Shown here one piece after another: positions 43,360 through 53,210 of a DNA stretch of 64,000 bases. Where the stretch lies: positions 1,054,001 to 1,118,000 of the forward strand of contig JABFRS010000002.1 in assembly GCA_013141055.1 (NCBI GenBank). Direction: 5' to 3'. The stretch comes from Cyclobacteriaceae bacterium (GTDB taxonomy: Bacteria; Bacteroidota; Bacteroidia; Cytophagales; Cyclobacteriaceae). The position numbers were made by a program, and so were the translations under genes. Under the pieces are notes generated by a model that ran no database searches, had not been told where the DNA came from, and saw only the letters and a program-made list of their open reading frames with translations. Every line of letters starts with the position of its first letter. Position 1 is the stretch's first letter.

Positions 43360-46056
43360 ATGTCATTGTCCACCAAATACGATCCCACCGAAGTAGAAGA
43401 TAAATGGTATTCATACTGGATGGAGAAAGGCTTTTTTCACGCTAAACCCAACCCTGGAAAAGAGCCTTTTTGCATTGTAATACCTCCTCCTAACGTCACG
43501 GGTGTATTGCACATGGGGCACATGCTGAACAATACGATTCAGGATATCCTTATCAGAAAGGCCCGCATGCAAGGCAAGGAAGCCTGCTGGGTGCCGGGAA
43601 CGGATCATGCTTCCATTGCTACTGAAGCCAAAGTTGTGGGCATGCTGCGTGAGCGTGGAATTAAAAAATCTGATCTCACACGAGATGAGTTTTTAAAGTA
43701 TGCCTGGGAATGGAAAGAGAAATACGGCGGCATCATTCTGGAACAATTGAAAAAGCTAGGAGCTTCCTGCGATTGGGAACGCACCAGCTTTACCATGGAT
43801 CCTGATTATTATAAAGCTGTCATCCGGGTATTTGTTGATCTGTATAATAAAGGATACATCTATCGCGGATTGCGTATGATCAACTGGGATTGCGAAGCAA
43901 AGACGGCGCTCTCCAATGAAGAAGTTCTTTACAAAGAAGATGGAGAGACCTCTATCCTTTATTCTATTCGTTATAAGATCAAGGACACAGCAGATGAGTG
44001 GATCACGATCGCCACACAACGCCCTGAAACGATCATGGGCGATGTTGCCATTGCTGTTAATCCAACCGACGAGCGTTATAAGAAACTGATAGGAAAGAAG
44101 ATCCTGGTTCCCTTCATCAACCGTGAGATTCCAGTCATTGCAGATGACTATGTTGATAAAGCTTTCGGAACTGGATGTTTGAAAGTTACACCTGCTCATG
44201 ATGTCAACGATTATGAAATCGGATTGCGTCATAAGCTTCCGGTTATTGACACTATCAATGATGATGGAACGATCAACGAGAAAAGCGAGCTTCCCAGGTT
44301 CTATGGAAAAGATCGCTTTATTGTTCGCAAGATGATTGTAAAAGATCTGCGTGAAGCAGGGCATCTTGTAAAAGAAGAAGAATTTGTTACCCGCATCGGC
44401 CGATCCGAAAGAACGAACACCGTTGTTGAACCAAAACTCTCACTGCAATGGTTCGTGAAGATGAAAGAAATCTCACACAAGGCGTATCGTGCGGTGGAAG
44501 ATGATGAGATCAGGCTTCATCCTGCAAAATTCAAGAACACCTATCGCCATTGGATGGAAAACGTACGCGACTGGTGTATCTCACGTCAGCTTTGGTGGGG
44601 TCATCGCATCCCGGCCTATTTCTATGGCACTGGGGAAAATGATTTTGTTGTTGCCGAAACACTGGAAGAGGCATTGACAATGTGCTCTGAAAAGACAGGA
44701 AGAAAGATCGAGGAAAAAGATCTGCGCCGCGATGAGGATGTACTGGATACATGGGCATCATCCTGGCTATGGCCAACGGCAGTGTTTGGAGGATTCAATG
44801 ATGAATATTTCGACAAGAAGACAGGGAAAATCATCAAAGGAAAAAACAAAGACCTGGATTATTTCTATCCGACCAATGTACTGGTGACGGCTCCTGAGAT
44901 CCTTTTCTTCTGGGTAGCCAGAATGATCATTGCCGGTTATGAGTACATGGATGAAAAGCCGTTTGAGGATGTTTACCTGACAGGTATAGTTAGGGATAAG
45001 CTGGGACGCAAGATGTCCAAGCAATTAGGAAACTCACCGGATCCTTTGGATCTGATCAAAAATTATGGTGCGGATGGCGTTCGTACAGGAATGTTATTCA
45101 GTTCACCGGCGGGAAATGATCTACCCTTTGATGAAAAGCTGGTTGAGCAGGGAAGAAATTTTGCAAACAAAATCTGGAATGCATTTCGTCTGGTGAAGGG
45201 ATGGGAAGTATCTGATCTTCCGATGCCAGAAGAAAATAAAATTGCTATCGATTGGTTTGAATCAAGGTTTAATAAATCACTGAAAGAGATCAACGATCAT
45301 TTTGAAAAATTCCGGATCTCAGATGCATTGATGTCGGTATATAAGTTGGTGTGGAATGATTTCTGCGCCTGGTATCTTGAAATCATCAAACCGGAATTCG
45401 GCAAACCCATTGATGGAGAGACCTATCGTAAGACGGTTCATCATTTTGAAAATGTATTAAAAATGCTGCACCCCTTTATGCCCTTCATTACAGAAGAATT
45501 GTGGCATGAATTCTATGATAGGAAAGAGAAAGACTGCATTATTCTTGCACCATGGCCAAAGGAAAAAGAGCATGATGAAGAGATTTTAAAGCAGGCAGAG
45601 TGGGCTTTCAGCATAGTCAGTGAGATCCGCAATGTGAGAAACACGAAAGGCCTATCGCCAAAAGAAGCGCTAACATGTTTCACAAAAGCGAAGTCTGATA
45701 GCATTCATACACCGTTTGTAGCAGTGATAAGAAAACTGTCAAACGTAACGGAGATAGTTTTCAATCAGCAACCTTCTGAGCAGTCTGCTGGATTTCTGGT
45801 TGGAACAACGGAGTTTTTTATTCCAATGGCGGGTAAGACAGACGTTGTAAAAGAACGCGAGTCACTCACAAAAGAGATTGAGTATCTAAAAGGGTTTTTG
45901 ATTTCCGTTGACAAGAAACTGTCAAACGAGAAGTTTGTGAACAGCGCCCCTCCACAGGTTATTGAAGGAGAAAGGAAAAAGAAGGCTGATGCAGAGATGA
46001 AGATTAAGTCGCTTGAGGAAAACTTAAGCAAGTTAGGAGTTATAACCGGCGGCTAA
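43360..46056 (+). CDS. valS: Valyl-tRNA synthetase
   Basis: An 898-residue class I aminoacyl-tRNA synthetase. It shows the HIGH-type motif in PPPNVTGVLHMGHML (about 43-57), a CP1 editing domain with TQRPETIMGDVAIAVNP, the KMSKS loop GRKMSKQLGNSPDP (about 550), a helical anticodon-binding domain with WNDFCAWYLEIIKPEF and a C-terminal coiled coil (KERESLTKEIEYLKGFL). The 3' end runs 24 bp into the 3' end of ald on the other strand. Confidence 0.98.
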   Translation: MSLSTKYDPTEVEDKWYSYWMEKGFFHAKPNPGKEPFCIVIPPPNVTGVLHMGHMLNNTIQDILIRKARMQGKEACWVPGTDHASIATEAKVVGMLRERGIKKSDLTRDEFLKYAWEWKEKYGGIILEQLKKLGASCDWERTSFTMDPDYYKAVIRVFVDLYNKGYIYRGLRMINWDCEAKTALSNEEVLYKEDGETSILYSIRYKIKDTADEWITIATQRPETIMGDVAIAVNPTDERYKKLIGKKILVPFINREIPVIADDYVDKAFGTGCLKVTPAHDVNDYEIGLRHKLPVIDTINDDGTINEKSELPRFYGKDRFIVRKMIVKDLREAGHLVKEEEFVTRIGRSERTNTVVEPKLSLQWFVKMKEISHKAYRAVEDDEIRLHPAKFKNTYRHWMENVRDWCISRQLWWGHRIPAYFYGTGENDFVVAETLEEALTMCSEKTGRKIEEKDLRRDEDVLDTWASSWLWPTAVFGGFNDEYFDKKTGKIIKGKNKDLDYFYPTNVLVTAPEILFFWVARMIIAGYEYMDEKPFEDVYLTGIVRDKLGRKMSKQLGNSPDPLDLIKNYGADGVRTGMLFSSPAGNDLPFDEKLVEQGRNFANKIWNAFRLVKGWEVSDLPMPEENKIAIDWFESRFNKSLKEINDHFEKFRISDALMSVYKLVWNDFCAWYLEIIKPEFGKPIDGETYRKTVHHFENVLKMLHPFMPFITEELWHEFYDRKEKDCIILAPWPKEKEHDEEILKQAEWAFSIVSEIRNVRNTKGLSPKEALTCFTKAKSDSIHTPFVAVIRKLSNVTEIVFNQQPSEQSAGFLVGTTEFFIPMAGKTDVVKERESLTKEIEYLKGFLISVDKKLSNEKFVNSAPPQVIEGERKKKADAEMKIKSLEENLSKLGVITGG

Positions 46057-47259
46057 TAACTCTATATTCTTGTACTTCATTCCAAACTTGCGGGCTACCG
46101 ACTCATTGGTCAGTCCGCCTTTGTAAGTGTAAACACCTTTCATAAACCATTTGTGAGAGAAGATCATCTCCTCCACTCCCCCTTCTTCCGCAGCGCGGAG
46201 AATGGTAGGTGTAAAAATGTTACTCAAGGCAGTGGTAGCGGTGTGAGCCACGCGTGACGCTACATTGGGCACACAGTAATGAATTACATCGTATTTTCTG
46301 AAAGTGGGTTTGGAATGCGTTGTGATCTCTGATGTTGCGATGCATCCACCCTGGTCGATACTCAAGTCGATGATCAATGAATTTGATTTCATGTGACTTA
46401 CCATCTCTTCGGATACCACATGACGCGCGCGACCTTTCTCTGCACGAAGTGCCCCAATGACAACATCTGCCGATTTTAAGCTTTCACCCAGCGTTGCGGT
46501 ATCAATGGTAGATGTATAAAACTGATGACCTAATGTATGCTTGATTCGTCTCAGCTTATATAAATGATTATCGAATACCTGTATTTCCGCCCCAAGACTT
46601 AGTGCTGCACGCCCTGCGTACTCTGCCACAGTGCCGGATCCAACAATAACAACTTTTGTTGGGGGTACTCCGGTGATCCCTCCCAGGATAATTCCTTTTC
46701 CATCGTGAACAGAGCTAAGATACTCAGCGGCGATCAACATGACAGTGCTTCCGGCGATCTCGCTCATACCACGAACGATCGGCATCCCTCCTACCTTATC
46801 TTCAATAAACTCCCATGCGAGTGCTGTAATTCTCTTTGCTATCAATGCATCAATAAAGTTCTTTTCAAGATGTCCAACCTGAAGCGCACAGATCAACGTC
46901 TGATTAGGCTTGAAGTATTCCATCTCCGCAAGCGTAGGAGGTTCGATCTTAAGTATGATATCGGCTTTGTAAACTTCCTGTGGAGAGTAAACGATCTTTG
47001 CTCCGGCTTCGCTGTATTGCTTGTCCGCAAAACGTGAGCCGACTCCGGCTTGTGTTTCCACCCAAACATCATGACCATGGCTGACAAGAATGGCAACTGC
47101 ATCTGGTGTAAGACTGATGCGATTCTCCTGTAAAGAGATTTCTTTCGGCAATCCAATAAAGAAAGTGCGATTATCTTTCTTCACCTTCATCAACTGCTCT
47201 TGTGTATAAACACTTGCTTTCGCTAATGTTTCAAATCCGGATTTTGTCTTTGCGCTCAT
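46033..47259 (-). CDS. ald: Alanine dehydrogenase
   Basis: NAD-dependent enzyme interconverting alanine and pyruvate plus ammonia. I used the ATG at 47259, giving 408 residues and an ATGA overlap with tsaE; the frame is open to 47358, but that would add 33 residues overlapping tsaE. Marks are GLPKEISLQENRISLTPDAV (substrate site, K/R of PKEI..ENR), QVGHLEKNFIDAL, and the Rossmann motif VVIVGSGTVAEYAGRAALSLGAEIQVFD with IDLSIDQGGCIATS. A long N-terminal stretch (MSAKTKSGFETLAKASVYTQ) precedes the domain. Relatives could prefer other amino acids, but ald is the best call. Confidence 0.88.
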   Translation of the reverse strand: MSAKTKSGFETLAKASVYTQEQLMKVKKDNRTFFIGLPKEISLQENRISLTPDAVAILVSHGHDVWVETQAGVGSRFADKQYSEAGAKIVYSPQEVYKADIILKIEPPTLAEMEYFKPNQTLICALQVGHLEKNFIDALIAKRITALAWEFIEDKVGGMPIVRGMSEIAGSTVMLIAAEYLSSVHDGKGIILGGITGVPPTKVVIVGSGTVAEYAGRAALSLGAEIQVFDNHLYKLRRIKHTLGHQFYTSTIDTATLGESLKSADVVIGALRAEKGRARHVVSEEMVSHMKSNSLIIDLSIDQGGCIATSEITTHSKPTFRKYDVIHYCVPNVASRVAHTATTALSNIFTPTILRAAEEGGVEEMIFSHKWFMKGVYTYKGGLTNESVARKFGMKYKNIELLAAGYNS

Positions 47260-47696
47260 GTACGTTGATACTCTATTTTCCGATGATGGACTCCTGTTGT
47301 GGTGATTCTGATATCGAAATGACTGGAAGGAGTCATAGTGCCCAGCTTTTCCGGCCACTCAATAAGACACCATTGTCCTGAGTCAAAATATTCGTTAGCA
47401 CCGATTTCCATCAATTCCTTTTCATCCTTGATCCTGTAAAGATCGAAATGATAAATTTTATTTCCGTCTGCGCCTTCATATTCATTAATGATAGAAAATG
47501 TTGGACTGCTCATGATTTCATTAACTCCTAAAACTTCTCCAATGCTTTTGATGAGAGTTGTTTTTCCAGAGCCCATTTCACCATGAAAAAACCACAATTT
47601 CTGTTCGCCGGCAGCCTTCAAAAGGTCTTTAGCAACAACCTTTAATTGTTGTTGAGAGACTTCACCACCGTTGATCAGTTGCCACGCATCAGGCAT
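47256..47696 (-). CDS. tsaE: tRNA threonylcarbamoyladenosine ATPase TsaE
   Basis: P-loop ATPase needed with TsaB, TsaC and TsaD to form t6A37 in ANN-reading tRNAs. The 146 residues show Walker A GEMGSGKTTLIK (about 40-51), MSSPTFSIINEYEG and YHFDLYRIKDEKELMEIGANEYFDSG with CLIEWPEKL, all standard. It overlaps porX upstream by 8 bp and ald downstream by 4 bp (ATGA), forming a tightly packed three-gene operon. Confidence 0.96.
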   Translation of the reverse strand: MPDAWQLINGGEVSQQQLKVVAKDLLKAAGEQKLWFFHGEMGSGKTTLIKSIGEVLGVNEIMSSPTFSIINEYEGADGNKIYHFDLYRIKDEKELMEIGANEYFDSGQWCLIEWPEKLGTMTPSSHFDIRITTTGVHHRKIEYQRT

Positions 47697-49245
47697 TCTT
47701 CGAAGTTAAGAAAATTAGCGGAATGATCATCTCTTCAAGGCTCACTCCACCATGCTGAAAGGTGTCTTTGTAAAGCCCGACGTAATAATTGTAGTTATTA
47801 GGGTATGCAAAAAACTGATCTTCAATAGCAAAGACATAGCTGGTCGAAACATTGTTCTTTGGCAGGAAGAAGCGCTCCGGTTTGGTTACCGACATGATCT
47901 TATCACCTTCGTATCCAAGATTTTTTCCCTGCTTGTAGCGAAGGTTGGAATTGACACTCTTGTCACCGATGATCTTAAATGGTTTTTTCACACGGATGGT
48001 ACCGTGATCTGTTGTGATGATCACTCTCGCTTTCTTTTCAGATATCTTTTTCAGGATTTCCAGAAGCGGTGAGTGAATGAACCACGATTTGGTGATTGAA
48101 CGATACGCAGCTTCATCCGGTGCGAGCTCACGAACCATGGCCATGTCAGTACGGGCATGCGATAGCATATCCACAAAATTGTAAACGATCACGTTGAGAT
48201 CGTTGTTGAATAAGTTGTTTACAGAATCAGCAAGATCTCTTCCCTCTTCAAGCTTTTTGATCTTGTTATAAGAAAACTTCATATTGAGATTGCTTTTCTT
48301 GATATGCCTGGCAAGAAATTCGTCCTCGAAATTATTCTTACCATCATCCACATCTTCTCCTACCCAAATGTCGGGATGCGTCTTTGCCATCTCTGACGGA
48401 AGCATTCCTGAGAAGATCGCATTACGCGCATAGGCAGTAGTGGTCGGAAGGATTGAATAATACGTTTCTTCTTTATCAATAGTAAAATACTCAAGCAACT
48501 CCGGCTCGATAGATTTCCATTGATCAAAGCGAAGGTTATCAATTACAATAAGAAACGTAGGCCGGTTGGCATTGACTTCAGGAAAGACCTTCTTCTTCAT
48601 CACCTGATGGGATAGTAAAGGCTTTGAAACTTTTGGATCATTCAGCCAGCTTTCAAAATGTCTCTTGATAAACCGGCAGAAATTTACATTCGCCTCCACC
48701 TTTTGCGACTCCAGTACTTCTGCCATGCTTGCATCGGATTGATCCATCTGCAATTCCCAGAACACAAGTTTCTTATAAATGTCAGCCCAGGCTTCATGGT
48801 TCATATCATCAAGGAACGCCATGCTGATCCTTTGAAATTCCTGCTGATATCCTGAGTTGGTCTTTTCTATTACGAGATTTTTCTTGTCAAGGATCTTCTT
48901 TACAGAGAGCAATATCTGACTTGGATTGATCGGCTTGATCAGATAATCGTCTATCTTCGACCCGATCGCCTCCTCCATAATTTGTTCTTCTTCGTTCTTG
49001 GTGATCATCACCACGGGAACATTCGGCTTTGTACTTTTTATTAAGCCCAGTGCTTCCAGGCCTGACATTCCCGGCATATGCTCATCCAGGAAAATAACAT
49101 CGAAGCTCCGGGTCTCATTCAGCTCCACCGCCTCTGTGGCATTGTTTACCGGCGTAATATCGTATCCTCTCTGCTGCAGGAACAGGATATGGGGTTTTAG
49201 TAAATCAATCTCATCATCTGCCCACAAAATCGAATATCTTTGCAT
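47689..49245 (-). CDS. porX: Type IX secretion regulator PorX
   Basis: A 518-residue response regulator with an output domain of the alkaline-phosphatase/PglZ type. The receiver domain (1-125) has acidic ADDE, the phosphorylated Asp in VIFLDEHMPGMSG (about 53) and the K in YLIKP (about 104). A helical linker follows, then PglZ from about 200, with VIDNLRFDQWKSIEPEL, SILPTTTAYARNAIFSGMLPSE, and VIITTDHGTIRVKKPFK holding the metal-binding residues. In relatives PorX responds to PorY and controls T9SS genes; PorY is not in this window. Confidence 0.95.
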   Translation of the reverse strand: MQRYSILWADDEIDLLKPHILFLQQRGYDITPVNNATEAVELNETRSFDVIFLDEHMPGMSGLEALGLIKSTKPNVPVVMITKNEEEQIMEEAIGSKIDDYLIKPINPSQILLSVKKILDKKNLVIEKTNSGYQQEFQRISMAFLDDMNHEAWADIYKKLVFWELQMDQSDASMAEVLESQKVEANVNFCRFIKRHFESWLNDPKVSKPLLSHQVMKKKVFPEVNANRPTFLIVIDNLRFDQWKSIEPELLEYFTIDKEETYYSILPTTTAYARNAIFSGMLPSEMAKTHPDIWVGEDVDDGKNNFEDEFLARHIKKSNLNMKFSYNKIKKLEEGRDLADSVNNLFNNDLNVIVYNFVDMLSHARTDMAMVRELAPDEAAYRSITKSWFIHSPLLEILKKISEKKARVIITTDHGTIRVKKPFKIIGDKSVNSNLRYKQGKNLGYEGDKIMSVTKPERFFLPKNNVSTSYVFAIEDQFFAYPNNYNYYVGLYKDTFQHGGVSLEEMIIPLIFLTSKNA

Positions 49246-49342
49246 GAGGTTTTTTTGTTACAAGTTAGTTAAATCTGATGTCGTTATCTGAGCAATTATC
49301 TGGCCATGAAAACCGAATTAACTCTAATTAACGTAATCACTG

Positions 49343-50572
49343 TTGAATAAGAACAAAATAATAAACGATCCGGTTTACGGCTTTATATCGGTAAAGAGCG
49401 AAAAGATTTTTGACCTTATCGAACACCCTTATATCCAGCGGATGAGGCATATCCGCCAGTTGGGACTTGCCGAACTTGTTTACCCGGGCGCGATTCACAC
49501 CCGATTTCATCATGCACTGGGAGCCATGCATCTTATGTCCGAAGCTCTGGAAGTGCTTCGTTCAAAAGGCATTGACCTTTCAGATGAGGAAGTTGAGGCA
49601 GCCCAGATTGCGATCCTTCTTCACGATACAGGTCATGGACCTTTCTCCCATTCACTTGAAAAAACGTTGCTGGGAAACATTCAACATGAGAGCATTTCTT
49701 TTCTGTTTATGAAAGAACTGAATCGTCAGTTCAATGGGGAGCTGAGTCTTGCGATGAAGATATTTCAAAACACGTATCATAAAAAATTCCTTCATCAATT
49801 AGTAAGCTCTCAACTGGATATCGATCGTCTTGATTATCTGAATCGCGACAGCTTTTTCACCGGAGTGAAAGAAGGTGCCGTTGGAACGGATCGGATCATT
49901 GCCATGCTGAATGTTGTAAAGGGTCAGTTGGTGGTTGAGGAAAAAGGAATCTATAACATAGAGAATTTTCTGAATGCGCGAAGATTGATGTACTGGCAGG
50001 TGTACCTCCATAAGACCTGCGTCAGCGCCGAACGTCTGCTTGTTAATATTGTTAAGCGTGCTCAATATCTTGCTACATCAGGAGAAACTCTTGCTGCCTC
50101 TGAAGCATTCTCTCTTTTCCTGCATCATCATTATTCTTTGGAAGATTTTTCCGAAAAGAAAAATCTACTTAGCTCTTTTGGACGATTGGATGATTACGAT
50201 GTATGGGGAGCGATCAAGCAATGGCAGTCGCATCCGGATGAAGTTCTATCAATGCTTTGTAAAATGTTACTGGAAAGAAGACTATTTCAGATAAAACTTT
50301 CAACGGAGCCCATCAACAAATCAGACCTTGAAAAGGTAAAGGATGCCATCGCAAAAGAGTGGCAACTGATGAAGAGTGATGCCACCTATTTGTTTTCTCA
50401 TGGCACAGTTTCCAATGAAGCCTATCTGTCTGAGCGAAACTCAATTCAGATACTCATGAAATCAGGAGAATTGTTGGATGTTGCGCAGGCTTCCGACCTT
50501 CCCAACATCAAAGCGATGAGCAAAATCGTGAAAAAAAACTACCTATGCTGGCCCAAAAGCCTATCTTTGTAA
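49343..50572 (+). CDS. HD domain phosphohydrolase (dGTPase/SAMHD1-like)
   Basis: A 409-residue HD hydrolase related to dGTPases and SAMHD1. The metal site is spread over RFHHALGAMHL (about 52), LLHDTGHGPFSHSLE (about 92-107) and DIDRLDYLNRD (about 156). The TTG at 49343 is the start; no ATG precedes it in frame after the last stop. It lies 58 bp ahead of lpxD, a linkage common in Cytophagales, although no lipid role is known. The nucleotide substrate is unverified. Confidence 0.92.
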   Translation: MNKNKIINDPVYGFISVKSEKIFDLIEHPYIQRMRHIRQLGLAELVYPGAIHTRFHHALGAMHLMSEALEVLRSKGIDLSDEEVEAAQIAILLHDTGHGPFSHSLEKTLLGNIQHESISFLFMKELNRQFNGELSLAMKIFQNTYHKKFLHQLVSSQLDIDRLDYLNRDSFFTGVKEGAVGTDRIIAMLNVVKGQLVVEEKGIYNIENFLNARRLMYWQVYLHKTCVSAERLLVNIVKRAQYLATSGETLAASEAFSLFLHHHYSLEDFSEKKNLLSSFGRLDDYDVWGAIKQWQSHPDEVLSMLCKMLLERRLFQIKLSTEPINKSDLEKVKDAIAKEWQLMKSDATYLFSHGTVSNEAYLSERNSIQILMKSGELLDVAQASDLPNIKAMSKIVKKNYLCWPKSLSL

Positions 50573-50629
50573 AGGACCTAAATTGATTATCTACGGGTCC
50601 ATTGAAGAGATCCTCAGACGCCAACCCTT

Positions 50630-51715
50630 ATGGAATTTACCCTAAATCAAATTGCCGGAATGCTGGGCGGTGAAGTTCGCGGTGACGGGAACAAGAAAAT
50701 CAACATGCTTGCCAAGATCCAGGATGCTAAGGAAGGCCAGATCGCTTTTCTTGCTAATCCGAAATACGAGCAATACATCTATACTACTAACGCTACTGCA
50801 GTCATCGTTGCAAGAGACTTCCAGCCAAAGAAAGAAGTACAATCATCCCTTGTACTGGTAGATGATCCTTACTCAAGCTTCACGGTTCTGCTGGAAGAAT
50901 ATCACAAGCTTATCAGCTTTCAAAAATCAGGAATTGAACAACCTAGCTTCATTGGTGAAAAGACAACCACCGGAAAGAACATTTATCGCGGAGCATTCTC
51001 TTATATAGGGTCCAACGTAAAGATCGGAGACAATGCCAAGATTTATCCACACGCTTTTGTTGGAGATGATGTTGTTTTAGGAGACAATGTTATCCTTCAT
51101 CCCAATGTAAAGCTCTATGCAGGTACCCGAATAGGAAACAACTGTGTCATTCATTCCGGTACCGTTATTGGTTCCGATGGATTCGGATTTGCTCCTCAAG
51201 GGGATGGTACATATAAGACTATCCCACAGCTTGGTAATGTCATTATTGAAGACAACGTAACGATCGGCGCTAACACCGTTATTGATTGCGCAACCCTTTT
51301 TGGAGACTCAACCATCATCCGTCAGGGTGTAAAGCTTGACAACCTTATTCAGATTGCACACAATGTTGAGATTGGAAAGAATACAGTGATCGCTGCTCAG
51401 GCAGGAATTTCAGGATCTTCCAAAGTGGGAGAAAATTGTATGATTGCCGGGCAGGTGGGCATCGCAGGACACTTGTTTATTGCTAACAATACCAGTTTAG
51501 GAGCACAGGCAGGTATTTCCAAATCTGTCATGAAAGAAGGAGAACGGCAGTTGGGATACCCTGCTTACGATATTAAGGAGTATTTCCGGGCCTATGCGGT
51601 CTTTAAAAAGCTTCCGGAAATGAGCCACAGGCTGCGCGACCTTGAAAAAAAGGTTGAAAGTCTGGCGCCCCAGACTGCTGAGATCCTGAATAATGGCCAA
51701 AACGGGGGCCAATAA
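50630..51715 (+). CDS. lpxD: UDP-3-O-acylglucosamine N-acyltransferase
   Basis: Third enzyme of lipid A synthesis: it adds a second acyl chain to UDP-3-O-acyl-glucosamine. The 361 residues comprise an N-terminal uridine-binding domain (MEFTLNQIAGMLGGEVRGD to about 100) and a left-handed beta-helix of hexapeptide repeats (GDNAKIYPHAFVGDDVVLGD and following). The catalytic His is in LIQIAHNVEIGKN (about 247), and the C-terminal helix carries the RLRDLEKKVESL coiled coil. It is the first gene of the cluster lpxD-lpxC/fabZ-lpxA-ABC ATPase. Confidence 0.97.
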   Translation: MEFTLNQIAGMLGGEVRGDGNKKINMLAKIQDAKEGQIAFLANPKYEQYIYTTNATAVIVARDFQPKKEVQSSLVLVDDPYSSFTVLLEEYHKLISFQKSGIEQPSFIGEKTTTGKNIYRGAFSYIGSNVKIGDNAKIYPHAFVGDDVVLGDNVILHPNVKLYAGTRIGNNCVIHSGTVIGSDGFGFAPQGDGTYKTIPQLGNVIIEDNVTIGANTVIDCATLFGDSTIIRQGVKLDNLIQIAHNVEIGKNTVIAAQAGISGSSKVGENCMIAGQVGIAGHLFIANNTSLGAQAGISKSVMKEGERQLGYPAYDIKEYFRAYAVFKKLPEMSHRLRDLEKKVESLAPQTAEILNNGQNGGQ

Positions 51716-51812
51716 GCGGTTTGTCCCGGCCATTCTTATAACTACCCTCCGATTGTCGGTCGCTTTTGGCATACTGGTGTAAGCCCCTTAAATTTGCGCA
51801 CCAATTTAATTC

Positions 51813-53210
51813 ATGCTTAATCACAAGCAACAGACCATAAAGAAGTCGGTGACGATCTCAGGCGTTGGACTCCACACAGGAGTTCAGACCACTCTCACCT
51901 TCATGCCAGCAAAACCTAACCATGGGATCAAATTCCAGCGGGTTGATTTGCCTGGCTCTCCCATTATTGATGCCGACTGCGACCGGGTCGTAGACGTATC
52001 ACGGGGAACCACACTTGAACAAAGCGGCGCGCGTGTCAGCACCGTTGAGCATACCCTGGCGGCCCTGGTTGGTCTCGAGATCGACAACGTTCTGATCCAG
52101 ATTGACGGACCGGAAGCACCCATTATGGATGGGAGCTCTATCCAGTTTGTGCAGGTATTAAAAGAAGCTGAACGTGAAGAGCAAAATGCTTTGCGTGATT
52201 TCTTTGAAGTTCAGGATAGTATCTTCTATCGTGAAAGTGCACGTCATGTCGAGATTGCTGCCCTTCCACTGGATGACTATCGTGTGACGGTAATGATCGA
52301 CTACAACTCTCCGGTTTTAGGAAGTCAGCATGCATCGATCACCAACATTCAGCAGTTTGAAAAAGAAATTGCTTCATGCAGGACATTCTGTTTCCTTCAC
52401 GAACTTGAGATGCTGTATAAAAACAACCTCATCAAAGGTGGAGATCTTAACAACGCGATTGTAATTGTTGACCGTGTGGTAGAACCGCATGAGTTGCAAA
52501 ACATTGCACGCATGTTGGGCAAGCCTGCCGTAGAAGTAAAAAGAGAAGGAATTCTTAATAACGTTGAGCTTCGTTATAACAATGAGCCAGCGCGTCACAA
52601 GCTATTGGATATCGTAGGCGATCTTGCTTTGGCGGGTCGTCCGTTGAAAGCTCAGATCCTTGCGGCACGTCCGGGTCATGCGGCCAATGTAGCATTCGCC
52701 AAGAAGCTTAAGAAGGCAATGGCGGAATCTGATAAAAAAGGAGTTCCGCGTTACAACCCATCCCTGCCTCCGGTGATGGATATTAATAAGATCACGCAAA
52801 CACTTCCTCATCGTTATCCATTCCTGCTGATTGACAAGATCATCTATCTGGATAAGGAGACGGTAGCAGGAGTCAAGAACGTAACGATGAACGAGCATTT
52901 CTTTGCCGGACATTTTCCGGGAAATCCGGTAATGCCTGGAGTTTTGCAAGTTGAGGCGATGGCTCAGATCGGAGGAATTCTTGTTTTGAACACCGTACCT
53001 GATCCTGAAAACTACTGGACTTATTTTCTGGGAATCGATGAATTCCGTTTCCGTAAAATGGTTTTACCTGGAGACACGCTTGTAATACAGTGTGATCTGC
53101 TGGCTCCTATAAAAAGAGGTATTGCAAAAATGTATGGAAGAGGCTATGTAGGTAACACGCTTGTGTGTGAAGGAACTATGACAGCCAGTATCGTTAGAAA
53201 AGATTCATGA
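51813..53210 (+). CDS. lpxC/fabZ: Bifunctional LpxC/FabZ
   Basis: A 465-residue fusion of UDP-3-O-acyl-GlcNAc deacetylase (LpxC, about 1-300) and 3-hydroxyacyl-ACP dehydratase (FabZ, about 320-465), the form seen in Bacteroidota. The LpxC zinc ligands lie in the STVEHTLAAL motif and in the RHKLLDIVGDLAL motif. FabZ begins MDINKITQTLPHRYPFLLIDKI and has the active-site helix EHFFAGHFPGNPVMPGVLQVEAMAQ with its catalytic His. Fusion places the lipid A commitment step and fatty acid elongation in one polypeptide. It overlaps lpxA by ATGA. Confidence 0.97.
   Translation: MLNHKQQTIKKSVTISGVGLHTGVQTTLTFMPAKPNHGIKFQRVDLPGSPIIDADCDRVVDVSRGTTLEQSGARVSTVEHTLAALVGLEIDNVLIQIDGPEAPIMDGSSIQFVQVLKEAEREEQNALRDFFEVQDSIFYRESARHVEIAALPLDDYRVTVMIDYNSPVLGSQHASITNIQQFEKEIASCRTFCFLHELEMLYKNNLIKGGDLNNAIVIVDRVVEPHELQNIARMLGKPAVEVKREGILNNVELRYNNEPARHKLLDIVGDLALAGRPLKAQILAARPGHAANVAFAKKLKKAMAESDKKGVPRYNPSLPPVMDINKITQTLPHRYPFLLIDKIIYLDKETVAGVKNVTMNEHFFAGHFPGNPVMPGVLQVEAMAQIGGILVLNTVPDPENYWTYFLGIDEFRFRKMVLPGDTLVIQCDLLAPIKRGIAKMYGRGYVGNTLVCEGTMTASIVRKDS

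Noticed and set aside
43756..44364. 202-codon ORF antisense to valS
   Set aside because: It is fully inside the valS coding region on the other strand, and valS codon structure explains it.
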